A stretch of DNA of 64,000 bases, taken from DATFDN01 sp963767645 (GTDB taxonomy: Bacteria; Pseudomonadota; Alphaproteobacteria; Acetobacterales; Acetobacteraceae). The DNA lies in contig CAVYEW010000008.1 in NCBI GenBank assembly GCA_963767645.1, forward strand, positions 248,001 to 312,000, in the 5' to 3' direction. Shown in pieces: positions 28,212-36,811 of this stretch (its first letter is position 1; each line of letters opens with the position of its first letter). The translations under genes and the position numbers were made by a program. The notes beneath the pieces were generated by a model, which saw only the letters and a list, made by a program, of their open reading frames with translations, had not been told where the DNA came from and ran no database searches.

Positions 28212-28369
28212 TGCGTTTTCAGGCTGACTGTATCGACGCGCCGCTTCACCCCTCCCCTGTCCCCTCCCGCAAGGGGAGGGGGACGTGGTAGGCGACTCCC
28301 CCTTCCCTTGCGGGAGGGGGCCGGGGGGAGGGATACGCCGGCGGTTCCAGTCTGAGTGAAACGGCTCTA
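28209..28369. mobile_element. MITE-like element with TA-bounded inverted ends, copy 1
   Basis: 161 bases without coding capacity. The left end TAGTGCGTTTTCAGGCTGAC and the reverse complement of the right end, TAGAGCCGTTTCACTCAGAC, agree at most positions (16 of 22 counting the following TG). The interior is two inverted hairpin units of CCCTCCCGCAAGGGGAGGGG type. A near-identical copy is at 63677-63838. It is bounded by TA on both sides, as expected for elements moved by IS630/Tc1-type transposases. It sits exactly between IS481 and IS630. Confidence 0.7.
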
Positions 28370-29585
28370 AGTGGTGCGTCCGGCAAGTTGGTTGCGACTT
28401 CTCCTGATCTGGCGCGTTGGAAACGGTGACGAGTTTGTGGGGAGGCACGTCGATGACCCTGCGGGTGCGCGCCTTGGGCGACGACGAGGCTGACGAGCTG
28501 GCGCGCATGACGCGCTCGCGCACGCTCGGCGTGGGGTTGGTCCGGCGCGCCCAGATCGTGCGGCACGCGGTCGATGGCCTGAGCGCGCCGGAGGTCGCGG
28601 CCCGGATGGGGCTGTGCGGTGCCACGGTCCGGTTCTGGCTCAAGCGGTTCAACGCGCGCGGCCTGCCCGGTCTGCAAGAGGACATGCGCTCGGGGCGGCC
28701 GCCGACCTACTCCGCCGAGGAGCGGAGCGCCGTCATCACCGCCGCGCTGAGCCGTCCGGCCGATCTGGACCTGCCGTTCGCATCGTGGACGCTGGATCGC
28801 CTAGTCGCCTATCTCGGCGTGCGGGGCATCGGCATGCGCCGCAGCCGCATCAGCGAGATCTTGCTTGCCGAAGGGCTGAAGCGGCGCCAGGAGGAGACTT
28901 GGTTCGGCGCACGGGTGGATCCGGACTTCGAACGTAAAAGGGGGCCATCGAGCGCCTCTACACCGTCCCGCTCGACGGCGGCGTAGTCGTCTGTCTCGAC
29001 GAGATGGGGCCGCAAGCGAGCAAGAAGTTACCCCGGCCGGCGCCTCGTCAAGCCGGCCGGACCGCGAGGGGAGCGGGCCAAGGCGGAAATCGACTACGGC
29101 CGGCGCGACATCGCCGGCTAGGTGTTCGGCGCCTTGCAGCCGGCCACCGGTGACGCGCTCACCGCGACCTACACCGGCCGCACCACCGCGAACTGGGTCG
29201 ATGTCCTGGGCCGGGTCGAGGGCTGGATCGACGCTTCCGTCGAGCGGGTCTATGCGGTGATGGACAACCTGAACACCCACGGCGCCATCGACGTGCTCTT
29301 GTTCTCGCTGGCCCATCCGCGCTGGGAGTTCGTGTTCCAGCCGCTCTACGCCGCCTACCTGAACCTGATGGAGCCGTGGTGGAAGGTGCTGCGCTCGCTG
29401 GCGCTGAAGGGCCGCCGCTTCGAGGCCTGGGCGGAGATCGAGCAGGCCGTTCGCAGAGCCACCGAATATTGGAACGCCTACAAGCACCCCTTCGTCTGGG
29501 GCCGCAGGCGCCGCCATCGCACACCGCGCCGCTTCGGGATCGCCGCCATGCCGAATGTCACAGCCATTTAGCGGATGAACCACTA
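28370..29585 (+). mobile_element. IS630 family insertion sequence, decayed
   Basis: Left end AGTGGTGCGTCCGGCAAGTT from 28370 and, on the other strand, AGTGGTTCATCCGCTAAATG from about 29584, with 23 of 32 positions matching over the extended ends. A TA lies at each boundary, the usual IS630 target. The transposase inside is broken (see next entry), so this copy cannot move itself. Confidence 0.7.
28453..29571 (+). pseudogene. IS630 family transposase, broken
   Basis: First frame: helix-turn-helix LSAPEVAARMGLCGATVRFW, then winged segment and SWTLDRLVAYLGVRGIGMRR up to DPDFERKR. The catalytic part then appears in other frames: LDGGVVVCLDEMGPQ (first Asp), SYPGRRLVKPAGPRGERAK, and VYAVMDNLNTHGAID (second Asp) with AAYLNLMEPWWKVLRSLALK (Glu). 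There are frame changes near 28945 and 29020 and an in-frame TAG at 29119-29121. The stop codon shows real decay even if some indels are sequencing errors. Confidence 0.85.
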
Positions 29586-29665
29586 AGCGTTGGCAGTGTA
29601 GTACCGGCCGTTTATCACGACCCAAAGTCGACAGCCCCAAGGGACAATCGGGAGGGAGCAATCGC

Positions 29666-30871
29666 ATGATCACAAGACGAACGATCCTGGCCAGCGGCGC
29701 CGCTGCGGCCGGCGCGGCCGTGACACGGCGTGCGGGGGCTGCCGACACGCCTGGCGTGACCGCCACGGAGATCAAGATCGGGCAGACCATGCCGTATAGC
29801 GGGCCGCTGTCGAGCTACGGCACCATCGGCCGCGCCGAGCAGGCCTACTTCGCCATGATCAATGCCCAGGGCGGCATCAACGGCCGCAAGATCACCCTGA
29901 TCAGCCGCGACGACGCCTACAGTCCCCCGAAAACGGTCGAGCAGACCCGTGAGTTGGTCGAAGCCGACCACGTGGCCTTCATCTTCCAGAGCTTGGGCGA
30001 CGTGACCAACGGCGCCATCCAGCGCTATCTGAACGATCGCCACATTCCGCAGCTGTTCCTCTCCGACGGTAGCAGCAAATGGAACGATCCCCGGCATTTT
30101 CCCTGGACCATGGCATGGCAACCATCCTACCGGACGGAAGCGCAAATCGATGCCAGGTTCATTCTCGATCATAAGCCCGATGCAAGGATCGGCATCCTGG
30201 TCCAGGACTCGCTTGGCGGCAAGGATTATGTGGACGGGTTCACGGAAGCTCTCGGCGACAAAGCGAAAGCGATGATCGTGCAGAAGCTGACGTATCAGGC
30301 AACCGACCCGACGGTCAATTCGCAGGTGCAGTCCCTGCAGGCAGCGGGAGCCGACACGTTCTTCGACATCTCGGTGCCCAAGTTCGCGGCGCAAGCGATC
30401 CGGCGCGTTCATAATCTGGATTGGAAGCCCTTGCACATACTGACCGGCGTGTCTGCATCGGTATCCGAAACCCTGGAGCCCGCAGGGCTGGAAAACTCGG
30501 TCGGCATCCTGTCCACGGGCTATCTCAAGGATGCGACCGATCCGCAGTGGCAGAACGACCCGGGGATGATCGAATGGCGCAACTGGATGGGGAAATACTA
30601 TTCCGAAGGCAATGTGCGCGACGGTGCCAACATCTTCGCCTATCTGGTCGCGCAGACCCTGGTGCAGGTGCTGCGGCAGTGCGGAGACGATCTGAGCCGC
30701 GAGAACATCATGCGGCAGGCGGCGAACCTGCATGATCTCAGGCTGCCTCTGCTGCTGCCCGGCATCACCATCAACACCAGCCCCACCGATTACCGCCCCT
30801 TGAAGCAGATGCAGCCGATACGGTTCAACGGACGCAACTGGGAGCTGTTCGGCAATCTGATGACCGGCTGA
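29666..30871 (+). CDS. Branched-chain amino acid-type ABC transporter substrate-binding protein
   Basis: 401 residues. Twin-arginine-like leader MITRRTILASGAAAAGAAVT then a type I periplasmic binding protein: ATEIKIGQTMPYSGPLSSYG, AMINAQGGINGRKITLISRDD, and ERTREL-like VEQTRELVEADHVAFIFQSLG. LivK-family fold; ligand may be an amino acid, aromatic acid or amide. ATG after GGGAGGGAGC. No transporter genes are adjacent, so it is an orphan receptor that may use the liv system at 41778-46335 or another one. It lies directly downstream of the IS630 remnant. Confidence 0.87.
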   Translation: MITRRTILASGAAAAGAAVTRRAGAADTPGVTATEIKIGQTMPYSGPLSSYGTIGRAEQAYFAMINAQGGINGRKITLISRDDAYSPPKTVEQTRELVEADHVAFIFQSLGDVTNGAIQRYLNDRHIPQLFLSDGSSKWNDPRHFPWTMAWQPSYRTEAQIDARFILDHKPDARIGILVQDSLGGKDYVDGFTEALGDKAKAMIVQKLTYQATDPTVNSQVQSLQAAGADTFFDISVPKFAAQAIRRVHNLDWKPLHILTGVSASVSETLEPAGLENSVGILSTGYLKDATDPQWQNDPGMIEWRNWMGKYYSEGNVRDGANIFAYLVAQTLVQVLRQCGDDLSRENIMRQAANLHDLRLPLLLPGITINTSPTDYRPLKQMQPIRFNGRNWELFGNLMTG

Positions 30872-30895
30872 GGCGGCGCGGAGCCGTTGGTCGTT

Positions 30896-30947
30896 TCGTT
30901 TCGACCCCTCCCCCCGGCCCCCTCCCACAAGGGGAGGGGGAGGGATG
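30896..30947. repeat. C/G-rich hairpin repeat
   Basis: CCCCTCCCCCCGGCCCCCTC then CCACAAGGGGAGGGGGAGGG; the two arms pair to form a hairpin around CCACAAG. It is a fragment of the interior of the MITE-like elements and lies between two convergent genes, where it could end transcription on both sides. Confidence 0.7.
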
Positions 30948-30953
30948 TCCCGT

Positions 30954-31583
30954 TCAGAGGCGCTTGCGGCGGAGCAGCGGCAGGCCGAGCAGGCCGGAAC
31001 CGAGCAGGCAGAGCGAGGCGGGCTCGGGGATTGCGGTCAGCGACACGGCATCCAGTTCGTTGCCGACCGCAGGTGCGCCGCCGACATTCACGGCGGCGAA
31101 GCTCAGCGTCTCGCTGGTTGCGTTGGCGACCACCGTGTAGGAGTTCGAGGCCCAGGCCACCGAGTTCCCGCTCCCGTCGGACGTGTTGGTGGCGACAGGG
31201 CTTCCGCCGAAGGACACGTCGAGCTGCTGCGGTCCCGATCCGGGCCGGCTGCCATACGCCCAGGACAGGGTGTATGTCCCGCCGACGGTCAGCCCGCTCA
31301 CGGTCTGGGACAGCGTGTCGAAGGTGGTGCCGTCCACCTCGGCGCTTTGGGCTCCGTCGTAGGCCGGGGTTCCCGCACCGCTCAGGATCGGCGTGTAGTC
31401 GATCTCGATCTCGTTGTTGTTGCTCGTCCAGCCCGGCACCGAGCCGTTGGGGAAGAGGTTCCAGCTGCCGCCGACCGAGGGCGCCTCGAAGGAGCCGTTG
31501 GTGACGAGGTCGGCCCGCGCGGGGCCGGCAGAGGCGAGGGCAGCGGAGACGGCGGCGACGGCGAGCCAGGCGGAACGGGTCAT
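30954..31583 (-). CDS. PEP-CTERM sorting domain protein, exported
   Basis: 209 residues. Signal peptide MTRSAWLAVAAVSAALASAG (cleavage near ARA). The mature domain is a beta-sandwich beginning LVTNGSFEAPSV with a GWTSNNNEIEID segment, similar to DUF642/choice-of-anchor domains that bind carbohydrates. The C-terminus is a textbook PEP-CTERM tail: IPEPASLCLLGSGLLGLPLL followed by RRKRL. Such proteins are cut and anchored by exosortase A-type (EpsH) enzymes in exopolysaccharide-producing Gram-negatives. No exosortase is in this window. Convergent with the binding-protein gene. Confidence 0.88.
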   Translation of the reverse strand: MTRSAWLAVAAVSAALASAGPARADLVTNGSFEAPSVGGSWNLFPNGSVPGWTSNNNEIEIDYTPILSGAGTPAYDGAQSAEVDGTTFDTLSQTVSGLTVGGTYTLSWAYGSRPGSGPQQLDVSFGGSPVATNTSDGSGNSVAWASNSYTVVANATSETLSFAAVNVGGAPAVGNELDAVSLTAIPEPASLCLLGSGLLGLPLLRRKRL

Positions 31584-31721
31584 CTAAGCCTCGGTCATAT
31601 TACATTGGAGTAATTCCTCCGTCACTTAGCCGTTGGATTACAGGGCTGTCAAGCAATTAATAACCGCAATGTTCCGGAAGGCGGACAGGCATTCGCCTCC
31701 TCCTGGAGACCGCCCTGTCGG

Positions 31722-32875
31722 CTACCACCCGATGTCCGTCGGGCGTAGGCCAAGGAAGACCTTGCCGGCCGATTCGTAGTGGACCGGGAAGCCGGCATTG
31801 TGCTGGACGGCGACATGGATGTCGCGGAAGTACCGCTCGAGGGGATTCTTGTTGTAGATCGCATTCGTGCCGGCCGCATGGAACACGAGGTCCACAACCC
31901 GGACGGCTTCGTGCATGCCGTGCGTGATCGCCAGCCTGGCCCTCGCGATAGCCGCGCTCGGGTCTTCGCCATGCACTGCGTCCCGGCAGCTCCCACCGCG
32001 TCGATGACGAATGCCCGAGCGGCACCCAGGATGGCTTCCGCCTCACCGATACGGGTCTGCACCAGAGGGCGCTCTCGCAGCGGCACCGGTGAACTTGCCG
32101 AACTGCGGCTGGTCAGGTCGGCAAACGCATCGATAGCACCGCGGGCGATGCCGAGCGCATTGGCGACGGTGGCGCTGAACATTGTCACGACGGTCATCCT
32201 GGGATGGTACAGGTCGCCGCTTTGGCAAGGGGGCTCGGCCAGGGAGGAGGTGTACGCGTCCGGCACGAAGGCGTCTTCGATGATGAAATCATGGCTTCCG
32301 GTGCCACGCAGCCCCATGACCGCCCAAGTGTCCTCGATGCGGGCCTGTGCGGCCGGTATCCACATGGCGCGGGTAAGCGGGGCGCCGGATGACGTGATCC
32401 TTGGCGCTTCGCCGTCGACGATCTTGCAGGTGCAATAGAGCCAGTTCGCGTGGTTGACGCCGCTCGCGAAATCCCAGCGGCCCGAAACCCTGTAGCCCCC
32501 AGCAACGGGGCGTGCCTGCCCCTGCGGACGAATGGAGCCTGTCAGACGCAGGCTCGCCGGCGTGCCGGCAATCGATCGGCCCACATCCGTATCGAGCCAG
32601 CCGGTAAACAGCGACGCCACGGTCGCAATCATCGTACACCAGCCGATCGAGCCATCAGCCCGCGAAATTTCTTCGATCGCGCGGAAGGCTGTCAGCGGCG
32701 GGAGTTCCGGCCCTCCCATCGAACGCGGCAGAAACATCTGGAACAAGCCCGCTGCGGCGATCTGCTCCATGATCGAGGCCGGCACATGCCGGATCGCCTC
32801 GCCTTCCTCACGCGCGGCAATGATACGAGGACGCAGATGACGAGCGGCGGAGACGACGTCGTGCGCTCGGGCCAT
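31722..32875 (-). CDS. Acyl-CoA dehydrogenase-like flavin monooxygenase, frameshifted
   Basis: About 384 residues. First frame has the acyl-CoA dehydrogenase N-terminus VPASIMEQIAAAGLFQMFLP, RAIEEISRADGSIGWCTMIA, the FAD-binding middle RVSGRWDFASGVNHANWLYC and WAVMGLRGTGSHDF. Near 31978 the frame changes and the C-terminal helix bundle continues as HGEDPSAAIARARLAITHGM and ends SAGKVFLGLRPTDIGW. The motifs fit the group D monooxygenase branch (HsaA, DszC and relatives) that uses reduced flavin rather than acyl-CoA. Substrate unknown. A partner flavin reductase is not nearby. Confidence 0.78.
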
Positions 32876-32989
32876 TTCACCCTCCGTTTACCGCAGCACG
32901 TACTGAGGCTGCTTGTTTCACGATCGCAGAGGCGATCCTATCCCGGCAAGAATGGGCCGGACCTGCCGAGTCCCAGAACCTTTCGACCC

Positions 32990-33464
32990 CCCTTCTTACG
33001 GCCGGCGTTTCGCGCCATGCTCCGGCCCGCTTCGAACCGAAGGACCGACCGTGGCCGCGCTTGCCAACCGCCTCCCCGGCCTCGATTTCGGCCTCGGCGA
33101 GACCGCCGAGATGCTGCGCGGGCAGGTGGAGGCGTTCGCCGCCGACGAGATCGCGCCGCGCGCCGCCGCGATCGACCGGGACAATGCCTTCCCGGCCGAT
33201 CTCTGGCGCAAGCTGGGCGAGATGGGCCTGCTGGGCATCACCGTCGAGGAGGAGTACGGCGGCGCCGGCATGGGGTATCTGGAGCATGTGGTGGCGATGG
33301 AGGAGGTCTCCCGCGCCTCGGCCTCGGTGGGGCTTTCCTACGGCGCGCATTCGCAGCTCTGCGTGAACCAGGTCCGCCGCAACGGCACCGAGGCGCAGAA
33401 GCGGCGCTACCTGCCGGGGCTGATCTCGGGCGAGCATGTCGGCGCGCTGGCGATGAGCGAGCCG
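32990..33464. repeat. 475-bp direct repeat, truncated copy (5' part of isovaleryl-CoA dehydrogenase)
   Basis: Nearly identical to 35468-35943, including about 60 bases before the start codon (CCTTCTTACGGCCGGCGTTT onward) and the first 138 codons. Differences are scattered single bases, for example GTG here against ATG at the start. Similarity stops abruptly after GATGAGCGAGCCG. The pair flanks a 2-kb segment of different character. Confidence 0.88.
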
Positions 33465-33494
33465 CGCCATGCACAATCTCCGCGCCGTAACTGA
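33051..33494 (+). pseudogene. Truncated isovaleryl-CoA dehydrogenase copy
   Basis: The first 138 residues match the intact gene at 35530 ([60 protein letters not shown]) to ALAMSEP. After that the reading frame enters unrelated sequence for ten codons and stops. The FAD-binding and catalytic parts are missing, so the product cannot be an enzyme. It starts with GTG. Confidence 0.87.
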
Positions 33495-33587
33495 AGATGC
33501 CGAGCCGCTTGCCATTCTCCGTGACGGTGAGCATCGCGCCGGTGACTATTAACGTCTCGGCCGGAGACCCTTCCGAGAAGCGTTTTC

Positions 33588-34112
33588 TCACGGTTCCGAG
33601 TAGTAGCTCATGCAGGCGTGACTGACTTGGACGCCCGCAACCGCCTGATCGAGGATGCCACCAGGGCGCATGGCAGAGGCGACGTTTCCCTGATAGGCGC
33701 AATAGTTCCGCAGCTTCTGCATCTGTGCCGCTTCGACGGTCAGGCCCAGCATATGCACCTTCATCTGGGGCGAGCCGATCAGCGTGTAGGGCACATGGAT
33801 GCCATCATATACGTCCGCTGCGATTGTCCCGAGGATGTAATATTTATCGAAGTAGCCAGAGCCTTTCGTATCGAACAGGCAGATGCCGCGTGCGTCGCCG
33901 TTTACAAAGTAGCCGTTGACCGTTGAGCAGAACGCCGGCTTGCCGTCGACCAACGAGCCGACCAGCGGCGTCTCGGCTGGCAAGCCAACGGTCGCGAACA
34001 GGAGCTTTGTCCTGAATGGCGCGACGGTCAGGGCATAGCTGTCGGCGACTGGTTGGATGGAGGCGCAGCCAGTCAAGGCCAGCAACAGCACCGAAGGAAC
34101 CATTGAACGCAT
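33588..34112 (-). CDS. Predicted lipoprotein of unknown function
   Basis: 174 residues. Lipobox LALTGCAS puts the lipidated Cys at residue 16 (signal MRSMVPSVLLLALTG). The mature part has FCSTVNGYFVNGDARGICLF and DTKGSGYFDKYYILGTIAAD, a mostly beta sequence with four cysteines that could pair. No family recognised. First of three small exported proteins on the minus strand in the island 33465-35467; base composition is lower in GC than the neighbours. Confidence 0.65.
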   Translation of the reverse strand: MRSMVPSVLLLALTGCASIQPVADSYALTVAPFRTKLLFATVGLPAETPLVGSLVDGKPAFCSTVNGYFVNGDARGICLFDTKGSGYFDKYYILGTIAADVYDGIHVPYTLIGSPQMKVHMLGLTVEAAQMQKLRNYCAYQGNVASAMRPGGILDQAVAGVQVSHACMSYYSEP

Positions 34113-34129
34113 TGATGGATTCCTGTGGC

Positions 34130-34417
34130 CTAGCAGCCGCGCCTGTCCAATGTCCCATCGAGCGTGGTCGGCATCACACCGCCGGCGGCGGTGTACTGCG
34201 TTGCCGTTTCCGGTCCATATTCATCGCCCATGGCGGCCAGAGCGGCGTTGGTCGCCGTCGCCTGATCGCGCACGCGCAGGCTGGCCTCACCCGTGCAGTT
34301 ATGCGGGCTGACAATCGCAGGATTGTTTCGGGCTTCGGTCAGTTGCTCGGCGCTTTGTGCGATCGCGGCAGTAGGGACGGCGGCGATCAGTGTTGCGGTC
34401 AGGAGGATGGAACGCAT
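34130..34417 (-). CDS. Small exported protein of unknown function
   Basis: 95 residues from ATG 34417, with a clean signal peptide MRSILLTATLIAAVPTAAIA cut before QSAEQL. The mature chain is about 75 residues, hydrophilic, with two cysteines (PHNCTGEA and the terminal RRGC) that may form a disulfide. An ATG seven codons upstream is possible but spoils the signal peptide. Not recognised. In the same island and orientation as its neighbours, 18 bases from the lipoprotein gene. Confidence 0.6.
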   Translation of the reverse strand: MRSILLTATLIAAVPTAAIAQSAEQLTEARNNPAIVSPHNCTGEASLRVRDQATATNAALAAMGDEYGPETATQYTAAGGVMPTTLDGTLDRRGC

Positions 34418-34460
34418 CGGAGTGTTTCCCGTAAACATTGAGTTCGAGGCCGCGCTTCCA

Positions 34461-34973
34461 TCAGCGCGTAATAGGCTCGTACGTGACCTTGTATCTGTAC
34501 GACGGCACTTCTCCGGGTGGGATGCTCAGGAGCGGCCCGCAATCGCCAGAGTCGCCACCGTAGAACCGGCATTCAACCTGCACGATCGTGATTGTCGCAT
34601 GCATGTAGGACTGGCACGCGCCGGGGGGATCGCTGATCCAGCCGGTTGCATTGTGGCTCTCGTTCGGGCCGATCAGGTCGGCGAAGAAGCTGCCCGAACC
34701 TGCGGAGCCGTATTCCGAGACGAGTTTGAACCGCACGCGCAGCGCCTCGATCGTGTGTCCTGTGCTGTTGTATATGGAAAACTCCGGCGCGCAGATGGAG
34801 TCGTGTCCGCCAGAGGCGGAGAAGGTGATATTGCCGCCGACCATGTCGGGCGTGTACGCGGCGGCAACGGCAGCATGTGGACCCGAAAAGGGACTTCCAA
34901 CCAGCGCCCCAAGCACCACCAGTCCGACGAACGTCCCGGCTACGCCGGTGACGATCTTGCCAAACACACGCAA
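34461..34973 (-). CDS. Exported protein of unknown function
   Basis: 170 residues. N-terminal hydrophobic helix (GKIVTGVAGTFVGLVVLGAL) acts as signal or anchor. The rest reads as a beta-sandwich: GGNITFSASGGHDSICAPEF, HTIEALRVRFKLVSEY, CQSYMHATITIVQVECRFYG and PSYRYKVTYEPITR, with four cysteines. It resembles small secreted domains that help phage or surface assembly only in a general way; no family can be named. Outermost gene of the minus-strand trio, probably the first transcribed. Confidence 0.6.
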   Translation of the reverse strand: MRVFGKIVTGVAGTFVGLVVLGALVGSPFSGPHAAVAAAYTPDMVGGNITFSASGGHDSICAPEFSIYNSTGHTIEALRVRFKLVSEYGSAGSGSFFADLIGPNESHNATGWISDPPGACQSYMHATITIVQVECRFYGGDSGDCGPLLSIPPGEVPSYRYKVTYEPITR

Positions 34974-35467
34974 TGGTATTCCTCAAAATACATTACATAC
35001 TCATATTGATATCACAATCGGCCGGCTGGCAAGCACATTAAATATCCCCACGGCTGCCAGCAGGCACCGCGAAAAAAGCAAGGAGGGGGACCACCAGTTG
35101 CGCCGCTGTTATACAGGTTCCGTCACAACTACTACCAGCTTGGCACGGATCGAGCCGCTGACGAAGGCATGGCGGGCCTTATGGCAGGCGCGCTCGGCGT
35201 AAAGCTTGTGGAGGCAGCCGTGATTGGTGCCACTCTAGCGGTGCCAAGAACGGGGCAGCTATCCAAGTTCGAGCCCTCCTGTGGTGCATGTGCAAGGTCA
35301 AGCTGCCATTCAGAGAGGGGCTTGCTAAGCGCCGGTCCGCCTTCGCGCATATAGAACTCCTGCTTGGTCCCGCATCGCTACCCCCCCCCGCGTCGGAGAT
35401 CATGCTGCGGGACAGCGCCTGCATGAACGGTGGGAGGCTGGTCTCGAATATGTCCTGACCCAGAATA
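34974..35467. other. Non-coding end of the island
   Basis: About 490 bases with AT-richer sequence near 34980-35060 (AATACATTACATACTCATAT), which could hold the promoter of the minus-strand trio. The remainder contains only short open frames with no recognisable protein and no convincing RNA gene. It ends at the start of the 475-bp direct repeat. Confidence 0.5.
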
Positions 35468-35943
35468 CCCCTTCTTACGGCCGGCGTTTCGCGCCATGCT
35501 CCGGCCCGCTTCGAACCGAAGGACCGACCATGGCCTCGCTTGCCAATCGCCTTCCCGGCCTCGATTTCGGCCTCGGCGAGACCGCCGAGATGCTGCGCGG
35601 GCAGGTGGAGGCGTTTGCCGCCGACGAGATCGCGCCGCGCGCCGCCGCGATCGACCGGGACAATGCCTTCCCGGCTGATCTCTGGCGCAAGTTGGGCGAG
35701 ATGGGCCTGTTGGGCATCACCGTCGAGGAGGAGTACGGCGGCGCCGGCATGGGGTATCTGGAGCATGTGGTGGCGATGGAGGAGGTCTCCCGCGCCTCGG
35801 CCTCGGTGGGGCTTTCGTACGGCGCGCATTCGCAGCTCTGCGTCAACCAGGTCCGGCGCAACGGCACCGAGGCGCAGAAGCGGCGTTACCTGCCGGGGCT
35901 GATCTCGGGCGAGCATGTCGGCGCGCTGGCGATGAGCGAGCCG
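35468..35943. repeat. 475-bp direct repeat, intact copy
   Basis: Partner of 32990-33464. Here the sequence continues into the full isovaleryl-CoA dehydrogenase gene. Same orientation as the truncated copy, 2.48 kb apart. Confidence 0.88.
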
Positions 35944-36708
35944 GGCGCGGGATCGGACGTGGTGGGGATGCGCACCCGCGCCGAGAAGCGCGGCGAGCGC
36001 TACGTGCTGAACGGCAGCAAGATGTGGATCACCAACGGGCCGGACGCGGACGTGCTGGTGATCTACGCCAAGACCGCGCCGGAGGCGGGGCCGCGCGGCA
36101 TCACCGCGTTCCTGGTGGAGAAGGGGTTCAAGGGCTTCTCCGCCGGGGCGAAGCTCGACAAGCTCGGGATGCGCGGATCGAACACGAGCGAGCTGGTGTT
36201 CCAGGATTGCGAGGTGCCGGAGGAGAACGTGCTGGGGCGCCTCAACGAGGGCGTGCGCGTGCTGATGAGCGGCCTCGATTACGAGCGCGCGGTGCTGGCC
36301 GCGGGCCCGCTTGGGATCATGCAGGCCTGCATGGACGTGGTGGTGCCGTACGTGCATGAGCGCAAGCAGTTCGGCCAAGCGATCGGAGAGTTCCAGTTGA
36401 TGCAGGGCAAGCTCGCCGACATGTACACCACGATGAATGCCTGCAAGGCGTACGTGTACGCGGTGGCGCGGGCCTGCGACCGCGGCGAGACGACGCGCAA
36501 GGACGCGGCGGGGGCGATCCTGTACGCGGCCGAGAAGGCGACCTGGATGGCGCTGGAGGCGATCCAGGCGCTGGGGGGCAATGGTTACACGAATGACTAC
36601 CCGGCGGGGCGGCTGCTGCGCGATGCGAAGCTGTACGAGATCGGGGCGGGGACCAGCGAGATACGGCGGATGCTGATCGGGCGCGAATTGTTCGGGGAGA
36701 CGGCGTGA
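35530..36708 (+). CDS. liuA: Isovaleryl-CoA dehydrogenase
   Basis: 392 residues, FAD enzyme oxidising isovaleryl-CoA to 3-methylcrotonyl-CoA in leucine breakdown. FAD/substrate motifs [16 protein letters not shown] and [19 protein letters not shown], catalytic Glu252 in [10 protein letters not shown] (the position typical of isovaleryl-CoA dehydrogenases rather than short-chain enzymes), and the C-terminal [20 protein letters not shown] and [19 protein letters not shown]. Next two genes encode the following enzyme of the path, both subunits of methylcrotonyl-CoA carboxylase. A truncated copy of its 5' part is 2.5 kb upstream. Confidence 0.93.
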   Translation: MASLANRLPGLDFGLGETAEMLRGQVEAFAADEIAPRAAAIDRDNAFPADLWRKLGEMGLLGITVEEEYGGAGMGYLEHVVAMEEVSRASASVGLSYGAHSQLCVNQVRRNGTEAQKRRYLPGLISGEHVGALAMSEPGAGSDVVGMRTRAEKRGERYVLNGSKMWITNGPDADVLVIYAKTAPEAGPRGITAFLVEKGFKGFSAGAKLDKLGMRGSNTSELVFQDCEVPEENVLGRLNEGVRVLMSGLDYERAVLAAGPLGIMQACMDVVVPYVHERKQFGQAIGEFQLMQGKLADMYTTMNACKAYVYAVARACDRGETTRKDAAGAILYAAEKATWMALEAIQALGGNGYTNDYPAGRLLRDAKLYEIGAGTSEIRRMLIGRELFGETA

Positions 36709-36717
36709 GACAGTTTT

Positions 36718-36809
36718 TGCTTCGACCCCTCCCCCAACCCCCTCCCGCAAGGGGAGGGGGCTTTCTCTTCTCCCCCTCCCCTTGCGGGAGGGGGCCGGGG
36801 GGAGGGGTC
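36718..36809. repeat. C/G-rich hairpin repeat pair
   Basis: Two units: CCCCTCCCCCAACCCCCTCC with GCAAGGGGAGGGGG, and its inverted partner CCCCCTCCCCTTGCGGGAGG with GGGCCGGGGGGAGGGG. They are interior units of the MITE-like elements without the TA-bounded ends. The element fills the 103-base gap between liuA and liuB. Confidence 0.75.
36799..36809 (+). promoter_or_regulatory. Ribosome binding site supplied by a repeat
   Basis: GGGGGGAGGGG, the terminal part of the repeat above, lies four to ten bases before the TTG start of liuB at 36812 and is the only purine-rich site available. Upstream in-frame codons lie inside the repeat, so this site decides the start. Confidence 0.5.
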
Positions 36810-36811
36810 AC

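Noticed and set aside
35169..35354. 61-codon open frame in the island tail
   Set aside because: No start context, no family resemblance, atypical composition; most likely chance.
33465..35467. Island as a phage defence or integrative element
   Set aside because: No integrase, nuclease, methylase, helicase or attachment site; only small exported proteins.
36718..36809. C/G-rich repeats as a CRISPR array
   Set aside because: Units are inverted, unequal and without regular spacers; no cas genes nearby.
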